Positions 1 through 10,776 of a DNA stretch of 64,000 bases are shown piece by piece. Made by a program: the position numbers and the translations under genes. Under the pieces are notes generated by a model. It searched no databases. It saw nothing but the letters and a program-made list of their open reading frames with translations, and had not been told where the DNA came from. The number at the start of each line of letters is the position of its first letter. The stretch's first letter is position 1. Origin of the DNA: Chondrilla cf. caribensis (taxonomy: Eukaryota > Porifera > Demospongiae > Chondrillida > Chondrillidae); contig OZ026554.1 in NCBI GenBank assembly GCA_964020155.1, positions 5,619,416-5,683,415 on the forward strand. Reading direction: 5' to 3'.

Positions 1-68
1 ATCGCCATAGATCCCTATTTCTCTTCATTCCAAGAATTCTTTCACTTGCGTTAGCATCACCAATAATG

Positions 69-308
69 TTACCCATCCTTACACTTTTCCTCTACCACTT
101 CTTCTATATTGCCAGTGAAGGGGAGAGCTTCATTCACCTTCTCTCCTCCACCGGAGAGCTGTTTGTCACTGGAGTACTGGAGACCTACGTCAGTCACTGG
201 GTCTTGCACCTCTGGTACTACCAAGCTGTGTGTTTGGGGTTCATCCCACTTTGGACTGTTCTGTGGTGCATCTCTCAACACAGGACACCACCACTGACCA
301 AGACTCAC
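69..308 (-). other. Possible partial exon of an unidentified gene at the window edge
   Basis: An open stretch of about 80 codons on the minus strand is hydrophilic and acidic and ends next to a possible GT donor (minus sense, about position 67). The plus strand of the same bases (66-317) is also open and gives a hydrophobic, aromatic-rich sequence that could equally be the last exon of a gene entering from the left, ending at a stop at 315-317. I recognise neither reading and cannot choose between them. No splice acceptor is convincing. Confidence 0.25.
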
Positions 309-506
309 AAGGACTGAGGGGTGCCTTGCTCTGATAGACCAACATTATTTACATTTCAACTCATTGTTGTATTAATTCAATATTAACATGTTGTTATGAT
401 TACATTGCATAATCACACTACAAATAATAGCAGCAGTTGATTATAATCAATAATTAAGATAATGCAGCCACACGTGGTCCACTACAGAGCCTCTATTAGA
501 GAGCAC

Positions 507-2388
507 CTAGTTCTTGCACAATCTAAGGACCTTGCACAGGTTCGAATATCCTTGCTTTTCCAGCTCTGGCAAGTGCTTCATGATCAAGTCCACCAACTTC
601 TTACACTAATTTGGAAAAACACAGTTTATCAGTAGCAGATCATAAAGAGTGAACAGGTGCACATTCAAAACCTACAGGTTTCCTCAAAAGTGAAGGAACC
701 TTCTGGCATTGTTCGTTCAACTGCTTTTGCACAGAACTGTCCTGCAGATGACAGCACGTGGTTAGGCTACTGGTACAAATGTGTGAGAATACAGGAGGCT
801 TACTTTGTTGAGATGCTCCACCAAGGCATCCACAAACATCTTACCAACTGTTTTGCACACAGAACAGAGAGAGATGTCTGAGCCCTGCAGCATGAAGCTG
901 GACCCCAGCACCAGATCCTGTGGATTCACAATAGACATCGAGGCACACTGTAAAGTATATTTAGTACGGAACACACCACACTGTACAATTAGTACAGAAG
1001 ACACCTCACTGTACAAATAGTACAGAACACACCACACTGTACAAATAATACAGAACACACCACACTGTACAATTAGTACAGAACACACCACACTGTACAA
1101 TTAGTACAGAACACACCACACTGTACAAATAGTACAGAACACACCACACTGTACAATTAGTACAGAACACACCACACTGTACAATTAGTACAGAACACAC
1201 CACACTGTACAATTAGTACAGAACACACCACACTGTACAATTAGTACAGAACACACCACACTGTACAATTAGTACAGAACACACCACACTGTACAATTAG
1301 TACAGAAGACACCACACTGTAGAATTAGTACAGAAGACACCACACTGTACAAATAGTACAAAACACACCACACTGTACAATTAGTACAGAACACACCACA
1401 CTGTACAATTAGTACAGAACACACCACACTGTACAATTAGTACAGAAGACACCACACTGTACAAATAGTACAGAACACACCACACTGTACAATTAGTACA
1501 GACGACACCACACTGTACAATTAGTACAGAAGACACCACACTGTACAAATAGTACAGAACACACCACACAGTACAATTAGTACAGAACACACCACATTGT
1601 ACAATTAGTACAGAACACACCACACTGTACAATTAGTACAGAACACACCACACTGTACAATTAGTACAGAAGACACCACACTGTACAGCCAGTACGGCAG
1701 TAAAGTGGTACCTTTGGGGGAGGACAACCAAGAGCAGCAGGACAGATCTTTGAAGCATTGAGCTCACTAGCAATGTAGCGGGTCAACTCTTTGGAAGAGG
1801 ACTTCCAAAGCATCAGGCAATCATCCATGTTGAGCTAAGTAGTCAAGGAAATGAAAGGAGTTGTAGAGTGCTCACCAGCAGAAGTGGACAGTAGCCATTG
1901 GCAGTGGCCACAGACAGTGGCCTACCACTCACTGGGTTGTCGGCAGTCAAAACAGAACAAACGGCGCTCAGAAACATTGGTGTTATTCTCTAGACATACA
2001 TCAGGAGAAAGAGAGAGGGAAGTAAACACACGAGCACCACATGCTGTTACTAGGACAGAAATCTACTTCAGCATTGGAAGGGCTGTTGATGAACTTCGAG
2101 TATGCAGTGAAGAATTGCCAGCAACTGGAACACATCTTATTCGCTCCGTTAGCGGCATCCTTCAGATACAACTCAAGTTCCTTCTGGAGTGCGTCAGTTG
2201 TTTCGGTGGGTGCGGGTTCTTCCTTAGGCCCCGCGTAAGCCTATAGAATAAAATTAATAATTAATAAATTCGCTATTAATTATAACCACGACATGATAGA
2301 TTACCTTCATTATGTTGAACAGCGGGCCCTTGTCGTCAGCCGACGAGACAAGGAAGAGAGAAGCAAGAGCAAGAACCAACAGCTTCAT
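507..2388 (-). CDS. Secreted protein with two saposin-B domains
   Basis: The first exon (2305-2388) encodes a clear signal peptide starting MKLLVLALASLFLVSS. After joining exons at GT-AG sites the mature protein, about 250 residues, holds two saposin-B domains, each with the six cysteines of the family. Domain 1 starts at MCSSC and ends at CPAALGC; domain 2 starts at LCSVC and ends at LCKVLRLC, three residues before the stop (complement of 507-509). Saposins bind and present lipids to lysosomal hydrolases or attack membranes; which applies here is unknown. The intron between the two domains (about 958-1690) is filled by a 28-base minisatellite. The start codon lies 266 bases from the divergent coiled-coil gene. 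Family assignment is firm. The exon around 1950-2240 was joined with less certainty. Confidence 0.88.
956..1696. repeat. 28-base minisatellite in the saposin gene intron
   Basis: About 26 tandem copies of a 28-base unit built around ACACCACACTGTACAATTAG. Variants change GAACAC to GAAGAC and ATTAG to AATAG. Each unit carries the imperfect palindrome CTGTAC-AATTA-GTACAG. It lies between the exons for saposin domains 1 and 2 and is intronic. Confidence 0.95.
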
Positions 2389-2654
2389 TGTACCGAACGC
2401 CTCCGCAATCAGTGTCGTTTTCCTGACCTGCGATAACAAAAACTCTCCCGGGTGCACTCTCCAGCAAAAAGAAATCGTCTTTTATTCTGCTTCATTGAAA
2501 ACGAATCCCCAAGTCGTATGGGCACTGAACAATGACCATGAATAGCAGTTCGACGGACAGGTCTAGGGTCTATGTTTGGATGATCAGTTGGGCAGTCTGC
2601 AGATAAGCGCCCATTTCTGCTATAAGCGCCTCCAAACTAGCGGGGGATTCAAAT
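2389..2654. promoter_or_regulatory. Shared divergent promoter region
   Basis: 266 bases between the start codons of the saposin gene (-) and the coiled-coil gene (+). It must contain both 5' UTRs and both promoters. I see no clear TATA box or other named element; the function is inferred from position only. Confidence 0.5.
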
Positions 2655-5590
2655 ATGGACCCTGGACAAGAGGAGGACCGGAAGACTTTATCGCATTTAC
2701 TGAAGAGTTTAGTGGATAATACCAACACAAAAGGTTAGTATCATGCTCGATAATACCAATAACGAATTAACTGACATGCCTGTTATGTGAGGTCCATCAC
2801 ATTTCCTGTTTTATGGTCATGGTTGGTTGGTTGTGTAGAGCTTTCAGATTACCTGAGTTTCTTGGAGACCTCCAGTAGTGGAGAGGCGACTAATGTGAGC
2901 TCTTGTGTATGCAGTATTGTCCCATCACATTTTACTGGTTGAGCCTCTCTGCCTCCTGTTCTGGCACACACCCTCCAGCATGACTGCCAAGGAAGACAAA
3001 CTGCCACACCAAGAATTGACCATGTGTTGGAGAACAGAAGGAAGAAAGACGTTATGACGACTGCCTCACAGGAATGGAGCACTGAAGGCTATGGACCGAG
3101 ATTGGAGATACTGGAGCACCAGTTGGCTGACTTGTTGAAGAAGTCTCGAGAGGTTAGCACACCACATGCACTTATGGAGTTTTCAGCAATTCGGTCAACC
3201 TCTGAGAGGTTCTTGACGGAGGGTGTTGAGTGTTGACACTCACTGTTGGTGTCATAGTAACTAATCTTGCCCACAGCTGAAATCTACATGTGAATAGCCT
3301 GCAGTATTGGCTAGGCGATTTGGACTGATTTGAACTTACCTTTGGACATGAGTGAGGTCTTTCAGTTCTTGGGGTCATTAATGAGTGTCACTTTCCCATT
3401 TCCCCTTTGGGTTGTTTCAACCCTGGAGGTCCTCTCAAGCAAGCTCCTTGCTGAAGGTCTCACTCATCTTCTACATGTATTATGAATACACACATAGATA
3501 TACAGTACACACACACATAAGTACACACAAAAGTACGCACGCACGCATGCACACACACACACACACACACACACTGGCACTGAAACTATTGACCTTTCTT
3601 TAGAATCAAGCATCTCGAAAACTTTCCAGAAGTCCCAAAACTCCAGCATCAACAACAACTCCTGAAAGTGGTAGGACAGTACTGTGTATTGAGCTGTGTC
3701 GTTTTGAATGTGAAATAGTACCTTCTCCATGGGACTGAAAGGCAGTGTAGACAATGGAGTCACAATACACGATGATCACTTGTACACAGCACATGATCAC
3801 TTGTACACAGCACACGATCACTTGTACACAGCACATGATCACTTGTACACAGCACACGATCACTTGTACACAGCACATGATCACTTGTACACAACACATG
3901 ATCACTTGTACACAGCACACGATCACTTGTACACAGCACAATGTTGACTTCTGATAGTGACCAAGGCTTCAGTGCAGAACAGCAAGACTGTGAACCCAAG
4001 ATCTACACGAAGTGCATTGAAGAAAGCAAGGAACACTGCCAGAACACCTCTCAACAAGACCAAGCTAGCAAGCACTCTACCGCACTCCTCAGACAGTGAT
4101 GGGGAGAGCGCTTTTAACATGTGGTCGGGTGCCACCACGAGCACCCTCTCTGGCCAAGGCAGACTCATCCGACCTCTATCCAAAGACCTCCAATTGAGGG
4201 ATGAACTGTCAGAGACCCGTCCTAATCCTGCTACAGGTAGCACCAATGAGTTACAAGTGAGTTGCCTTGTTGGTGGTCTGTTTGCCACCACAAACTACTC
4301 TTCATTTGGTGTGGTGTGTCAGGGAATGTTGAAGGAACTTGAAGCTGAACGAGAACGACGCTGGAAAGCAGAGCAAGTGGCTCAAAAGCTAGTGGACCAC
4401 GTTAGAGACCTTCGAGACAGAGGTGAGAGGTCATTGGACATGTACAGAGTGTACTGGGTAAGGTGACGGCCCTCATACTGTACAGTGTGTACTGGATGAG
4501 GTGACGTACACAGCACTTGTACAGTACAGTTCTTATTGGATGGGTAGCTGGGGACCTTGTACTGTACAGTGTGTACATGTGTGCTGTAGAATCAGACACT
4601 GCTAAACATCACGAGGGATTGGTAATGAAAGCAGCTGATCTTGAGCAGCAATATCGGAAAATCTCGAAAGAAAGAGACCAATTTTCTTCTGAAAATGAGG
4701 CACTGAAGGTGTGTGCTCTTGTGGCCTGTCGCGTTTGTAAGTTATGGCTGCTCTTGGCCTGTGTACAGAAAGCTCTTGGAGAACTCAAAAGAGCTTTGAC
4801 TGCTTCCAAACAAGTAGTTGACAAACAGCAGAATGCCCTACAAAGTCTAGAAATGAGTTTGAAGAAGCAAGAATCTGAATTCTTGGAGGAGAAGACGAAT
4901 GAGAAGAGATTGTTGAGAGAGAGCGAATCACAAGCTGCAGCGGCTGGTCGGGAGGCTGACCTGCTGAAGAAGGCAGTCCGGACACTAAAGGGACAGTTGA
5001 CCCAGTTGCAAGAGCTACTAGCCTCCAGAGAACAGCAGCACAAGTACTGTTGCCTCTGGTCACAGCCTGCATCTCCAGGGGTCACTGCGTGGGTGGGTGT
5101 TCTCAATGTGTGTAGGAGGGAGATGGAAGGGAGAGTCCCTTTACAAGGCCAGGAGCTCCAGGAAGTAATCAGGAAGGAGGTGCACAAAGAGAGACACCAG
5201 ATGAGTGGGGCACTGCACCGCTGCAAGGAGAGGTTAGTGGGACTCTGCTGGTCCTGTCTTCTCTCTATGTGGCTCACTGTGTTGTCCGGTTCAGACTGGC
5301 AGAGCAGGAGGTGAGGTACAGGTCTCTGGAGGAGGAGTTCAGAACTGCTTTGAGGATAGAGGCTGGGAGGTACAGGGAGGTGTGCGGAACTCATGTTGGG
5401 CTGGAGTGGATACGGGTATGAAAATGTCTTGTGTTGTCCATGTCTGTAGTTGTTCCAAGCTCACACCACTTTGAAAGAGGAGATTGATGCCAGTAGACAA
5501 ACTGCGGTAGCAGCTGTGGAGAAGGAGCGCAAAGTGTCTCAGATGATGGCCAGCCTGTCAGCTGTGAGTGTGTAGGTGATGTGGAAAGCT

Positions 5591-5656
<66 letters not shown>

Positions 5657-7413
5657 ATCACACGTCTCTCAGATGGTGAAAGAACAGAAGCACAGAATAA
5701 CTGAATTGAGAAAAGCAAGGGACGACAGTGACCAGCAGCTGAAGGTGTAGTGGTTATTGTCTACATCTTATGCCATGTATCGAGTCCTGTGCCATAAGAG
5801 ACATGTTCCTATTTTCAGGTGAAAATTTCTGAACTTGAAATTGAACTTAGTGCGAAGAGCAAGTTGCAATCGAAAATGGAATTTACTGAAGAGGTACTTT
5901 AGACCATGTCTGTCGGTGTGCTCAGCCCAGTGATATGAGTCTTGGCTGTGTCCAGGAGAACACCAAGCTGAAGTCTCAACTCCTAGCTCAGACGTCAGTC
6001 GTTGAAGGTCTTCGTGAGGAAAGACAGCTGTGGGGGAAGGAACTGGCTCATCAAGGTGGGAGTGGTCTTGTCAAAGTAATGTGATAAGATATGGAGTGGG
6101 TGTGGTCTGTGTGTGCCAGTGTGTACTGAGTGATGCTAGTGTGCACTAGATGTGCTAGTTGTGGTCTCCTTGTCTAGGTGCAGCTCTGGCTCAGGATAGA
6201 GGACGCATGGCCTCTCAAATTGATGCTCTAACAGAGGAAGTCAAACAGTTGAAGGAGAAGCTCAAGGTGTGTGAAGAGCTGCAGAGCCTGCATGCTTCTC
6301 ACTGCAGCTGGTCTTGTATGCTTGTAGGATGAAGAGAATTGTCGCAAGATCAAGGAGAAGATAGTGGCCGACCAGAATGATACCATCTCCAAGCTCAAAC
6401 ACGTATACATTTGATGTCATGTTTGCTCTGCTCATGTTGAGGTCACTCTCTGCTTTGTGTCCCAGGAGCTAGCGAGTAGAGGTGAGTCCTTCCAAGTGGA
6501 ATTGGACAGGTGCCAACAGGAGAAAAGCCTCATCCATGACCAGCTGGAAGAGATGTCAGTGGAGAACAGAGAACTACAGGTTAGCTCCTGGTAGTCAGGA
6601 GGGGGAGTGGAAGATGCTGTGGGCGTGTTGTGTGGAGCTAGTGTCAGTGATGGGTGTGTGGGGTCTGTTACGAGTGTGCATGTTGCCTGCAGTCTGAGGT
6701 AGCTGGTCTCCACTTGAGAAAGGAAGAGCTGAAGGAGTCACTGTCTGGTGTTGAGCACGACCTGGAGGTGTCCCGGGACAAGTACAGGTGAGCCAATGGC
6801 GACAGCAGGCCTTCACCTGGAGGGAGCTAAGATGTTCCTCTGCGCTTTAGAAAACTTAAGTTGAATTTGGAGGAGACAGTGAGATCCATCAGTATCCTGG
6901 AGGAGGAAATGAACAAGGTAAAATCAACTTTTGAAACCAAAGAGCAAACTTTAGTGTCCGAAAAGGCAGAGTTGGAAAATCAGCTGAAGTTAGTTGATGA
7001 TCTTTGTGTGGTCCTGTGCCCTCCCTACCCCCTGGCTGTGTGCATGTAGAGTTGTCCAGGAGAGGTTCAAGGCATGCGATAATAACTTCAGGCAACAGCT
7101 GTCGCTGAAGGAGAGAGCATTTCAAGATATGCTTCAGGAATCACTCCTGAAGAAAGACGAAGAACTGGCTTCAGAGAGGAGTAAGGTTCGTGTGTGTCAT
7201 TAATCCATGTGTTTCTGTGTGCTGTGTCATTAAATAATTAGTCTGTGTTTTATGTGTATTTGTATTTAGGTTGCAAAAGTAGAAGCTGAAATGAGAGACT
7301 TACTAAATGAAGTATCGGTTGAAAAACGTGCAATGAAGGAGAAGATGACAAAGCTCTCACAAGTTCTTGGAGACCTCCAGTTGAGTGAAGCAAGAACACT
7401 CGATCACATTTGA
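2655..7413 (+). CDS. Large coiled-coil protein, possibly centrosomal
   Basis: Starts with MDPGQEEDRKTLSHLLKSL at 2655 and ends with a TGA at 7411-7413. Many small exons joined by GT-AG introns encode a low-complexity Ser/Pro/Lys segment (about 3600-4250) followed by nearly continuous heptad-rich coiled coil (4320-7410), rich in Glu, Lys, Leu and Gln without proline. No enzymatic motif is seen. The C-terminal segment (EMRDLLNEV, then MKEKMTKLSQVLGDLQ) reminds me of the end of the centrosomal protein LRRCC1, but no leucine-rich repeats are visible at the N terminus, so this is only a suggestion. It faces the saposin gene and converges on the atypical Rab gene, about 230 bases away. Several exon joins are uncertain. 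AATAAA-like signals follow the stop around 7530-7545. Confidence 0.82.
3500..3573. repeat. CA-rich microsatellite
   Basis: Impure CA tract ending in a pure run of about 12 CA units, in an intron of the coiled-coil gene. Confidence 0.85.
3771..3941. repeat. 21-base minisatellite
   Basis: About eight copies of a 21-base unit (GATCACTTGTACACAGCACA plus T or C). Because the unit is a multiple of three and lacks stops, both strands look open here, but the array sits between a donor near 3672 and an acceptor just before 3980, so it is intronic. Confidence 0.92.
5597..5652. repeat. GT microsatellite
   Basis: About 28 GT units in an intron of the coiled-coil gene. Confidence 0.95.
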
Positions 7414-7643
7414 TACATTGCTGTGGGTTATCTACTGTGACTTAATATTCCTGTTACAAAGTAACAAAGACTATCATAATTTTTATAACAACATGTATAA
7501 ATTAGTACTGTACATAAAAGAAAGTGATATAAGAATAAATAAATAATGAAAGTAATATGGTTATTCCATGCAACACATAAGTTATTAGTCTATTTACAAA
7601 GTCACTTCAATAAATAAATATGATACTGTAAACAAACATGATG

Positions 7644-8825
7644 TTATGTACAATCTTCCACTTCGTCCACATCAACTTCATCCTGAGGTGCCCTATTCTG
7701 CTTCGTAGGAAGTGATTCTATGTTGAACCGTTTACCTGTGCAGGGGAGGGAGGGGGCCATCACAACACTGCTCCTAGCTCCGCAGCAGTGCATAACACAA
7801 CTCACATATGTCCTGGAATACGTCCTTCACTTCCTTGTCATCACGGACACTCATCTCCACAAAGGAACCTCCTATCTCTCTGGCATAGCTCTCTCCTACC
7901 TCTGGAGGCACCTTAAAGATAAGGAGTATACTCACACTCAAGTGCCCCTCCCTGGTGTCATCAAACACTCACACCCAAGTGCCCCACCCTGGTGTCATCA
8001 AACACTCACACTCAAGTGCCCCACCCTGGTGTCATCAAACACTCACACCCAAGTGCCCCTCCCTGGTGTCATCAAACACACCCAAGTGCCCCTCCCTGGT
8101 GTCGACGTCATCAAACACTCACACGCTGTTGCCCCTCCCACTCCATGTCTCCTATTCCACCAACCTGTCTCTTGTGAGATAAGTCCAGCTTGTTCCCAAC
8201 CACACATGTCACCACCTCCCCATCAACGCAGCCCTTGACCTCTTCAAGCCAAGCTTTCATGTTGTCAAACGAGTGCTTGTCAGTGATGTCATAGACGCCA
8301 ATGGCCCCGCGAGCTCCAGTGAGAAAGGACCTGGACAAGATGCGATTCTAAAAGATATTTTAGAGAGCGTTTATCGTGTGAAAGGACATCATTGAGACTT
8401 ATGATTAGAAGTAGCATTACCTTTTCATTGCCGCCAATATCAAATATCTTAACGAGAATCAAACAGTCGTTGACCTTGATGGGCTTGGAGAAGTACTTCA
8501 ACCTGAGTAGCGAAAGCACTCTCTGATAATCTCAAAGAACACGCTAGAACTAACCAAATGTAAAGCACACATCATCGTGCACAATTGGACAGCCCCCACA
8601 GCGCTCACCCAACAGTGGGACTTTCTGTAGGACTAAATTGGCCAGAACAATAGCGATCCGCCAGACAGGTCTTACCGACTCCGTTACTCTTTGTGTAAAT
8701 GTATAGGCGAAAATGAGAATGTGGGAGTACATTAATCACGATTTTCGGTCAGCATATACCGCACACACGACACGTTCAAGGTCACTTACTCCGACCAAGC
8801 AAATCTTGGCTTCCCGCACGGCCAT
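7644..8825 (-). CDS. Atypical Rab-like small GTPase, tandem paralogue of the neighbouring Rab22/31-like gene
   Basis: Six exons give a protein of about 190 residues starting MAVREAKICLVG. G1 is GSNGVGKT, G3 is DIGG, G4 is NKLD. The residue after G3 is Asn (GGNE) where Rabs carry the catalytic Gln (AGQE), and the usual G5 SAK is replaced by SVRD. The C terminus is acidic and ends VEDCT, without the CC or CXC prenylation motif. The first exon is 36 bases, and all five introns fall at the same positions and phases as in the adjacent gene at 9106-10633, so the two are tandem duplicates. By inference this copy has slow GTP hydrolysis and may be cytosolic. The stop is TAA (complement of 7644-7646); the last donor GTGAGT lies just before an in-frame stop in the unspliced reading. 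Intron 4 holds a 37-base minisatellite. Confidence 0.87.
7928..8121. repeat. 37-base minisatellite
   Basis: About five copies of a 37-base unit containing CAAGTGCCCCTCCCTGGTGT and CATCAAACACTCACAC, with one shortened copy. It lies in intron 4 of the atypical Rab gene. Confidence 0.9.
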
Positions 8826-9105
8826 GACACGTCTGAAGGGGAATCCCCAACTGCCGCCATTATACCGCGAGTAAATATAAACACTCAACAGAACAAAAAC
8901 ATATCATTAAATTTTTCTTTCCCTTACAATATACAATCTAGTTCAGCTAGCTAGGCTAAGCACATGTACAGCTACATTCTCAAGTGCATTCAATAATAGT
9001 TCACTAAGTATAAATTAAATAAAATACAAGACTGACAGGAGAACACATAGTGAGAGACTGTCAACACCAACAGAGGTACAGGACACAGTGAACATACATG
9101 ACGTT

Positions 9106-9497
9106 CTACTTGCATTGACAGGACTGTCCACGCTCATTGTTTGTGTATAAACTTGCTGGCCTAATGGTACCAATGGCTGTTGTTTCTACCAGTAGTTGAT
9201 CCAGAGGTAACCGTCGACCTGGAGGCAAAGCAACACAAAACATAATGCACTTAATACCAGTAAGTAGTGTGGATGGTGGTGGTGTAGATGGTGGAAGTGG
9301 TGTGGTTGTACTGATAGTAACACACCAATCTCTTCAAATAGTTCATTTATATTGCTTCCTCCTTTTGCACTTGTTTCAAAGAAAATAGCATCTATTGAGT
9401 CTGCATAAGCCTGTCCCACGTCCGTATTGATCTGGAATCAATGACAAAATCTAGTTTACATTGCCATAACATACAAGTGCACACACACACACACACA

Positions 9498-9594
<97 letters not shown>

Positions 9595-9601
9595 CACACA
9601 C

Positions 9602-9686
<85 letters not shown>

Positions 9687-9693
9687 CACACAC

Positions 9694-9764
<71 letters not shown>

Positions 9765-10633
9765 CCCTACTCTCTTCCATGTCAGATTTGTTCCCAACAA
9801 TTGCAATGGTGATTCCTGGTGTTGCTAATCGCTTTAGTTCCTGAATCCACCCCTTCATCTTCTCAAAAGACTCCGGGTCGGTTATATCGTACACAACAAC
9901 AGCAGCTGCAGCTCCTCTGTAGTACATGGGTGCCAGGCTACGGTACTGATGTTGTGATTGGAGATGTGGGACCAAAAGTCAATGAAGCAATGAAATACAA
10001 AGTAACACCAACTTAAACCCAAGGATGTCTCACCAGCCAACACCACCAGATCAAAAGTTTAAACACATCCCAGTACAACACTACTTGTGTTGGCACACAG
10101 TAACTTACTTTCTCTTGACCTGCTGTATCCCATAAGTGGAAGAGAATGTTCTTATCGTCAATTTCTACTCTCTTGGAAGAGAAAGATGCCCTAAAGACAG
10201 TGCATAAGGATGGAGACCACACAGTACATGAGAATGGGGACCACGCATGCAGTACATGAGAATGGGGACCACGCATGCAGTACATGAGAATGGGGACCAC
10301 GCAGTACATGAGAATGGGGACCATGCAGTACATGAGAATGGGGATTGTTTTATTCCGTATTCATAACCAAAACCCAGTCACGACAGACTAGAAACACAAA
10401 CACGACTCCACTCACCCGACTGTGGGGATTTCAAACTCTGAAAATTTGTCATGCACGAATCGGTAGGCTATACATGTCTTCCCGACTCCTCCTTGCTAGA
10501 ACGAACCATATAAATAGACCAGCCGTATAAACAAGTCAATATGAATGATATGCAATGATTGTCACGATAGTCAACGCATTTACGCGAATGAACTCACCCC
10601 AAGAAAACATATTTTGATCTCATGTAAAGCCAT
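9106..10633 (-). CDS. RAB22A: Rab22/Rab31-like small GTPase (Rab5 subfamily)
   Basis: Six exons give about 200 residues starting [12 protein letters not shown]. All G boxes are present: GQGGVGKT (G1), WDTAGQEK (G3), GNKSD (G4), ETSAK (G5). The switch region [20 protein letters not shown] and the C-terminal [14 protein letters not shown] are typical of the Rab22/Rab31 branch, which acts in early endosome to trans-Golgi traffic. The C terminus ends SCQCK, so a prenylatable CXC is followed by one Lys, slightly unlike the vertebrate CC end. Intron 4 (about 9436-9765) is almost entirely CA repeat. The first intron splits the P-loop, exactly as in the adjacent duplicate. Assignment to Rab22/31 rather than another Rab5-like branch is by motif memory. 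Confidence 0.87.
9478..9763. repeat. CA microsatellite filling a Rab intron
   Basis: About 285 bases of CA with periodic interruptions (ACAGAC, ACAACAC) that repeat within the tract, suggesting segmental duplication of the array. It makes up nearly all of intron 4; on the coding strand it is GT and starts at the splice donor itself. Confidence 0.95.
10211..10346. repeat. Minisatellite of about 25-28 bases
   Basis: Five copies of a unit containing CAGTACATGAGAATGGGGAC followed by CACGCATG, some copies lacking a few bases. Intronic in the Rab22/31-like gene. Confidence 0.88.
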
Positions 10634-10776
10634 CCCAGAAAATCACTTTACAGACTACTTACACATGCGCGGTTAGACTCTAAATGGACCTACAATACTA
10701 CCAGAGCGCTATAACGTAAACACACTCCCGACGACCATCTTGTTTCCCCTTTCTAAGAATAACTCATAAAGTGACG

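Noticed and set aside
9392..9812. Long open frames of alternating Cys-Val or His-Thr on both strands
   Set aside because: They are translations of a CA/GT microsatellite in an intron; no family or start context.
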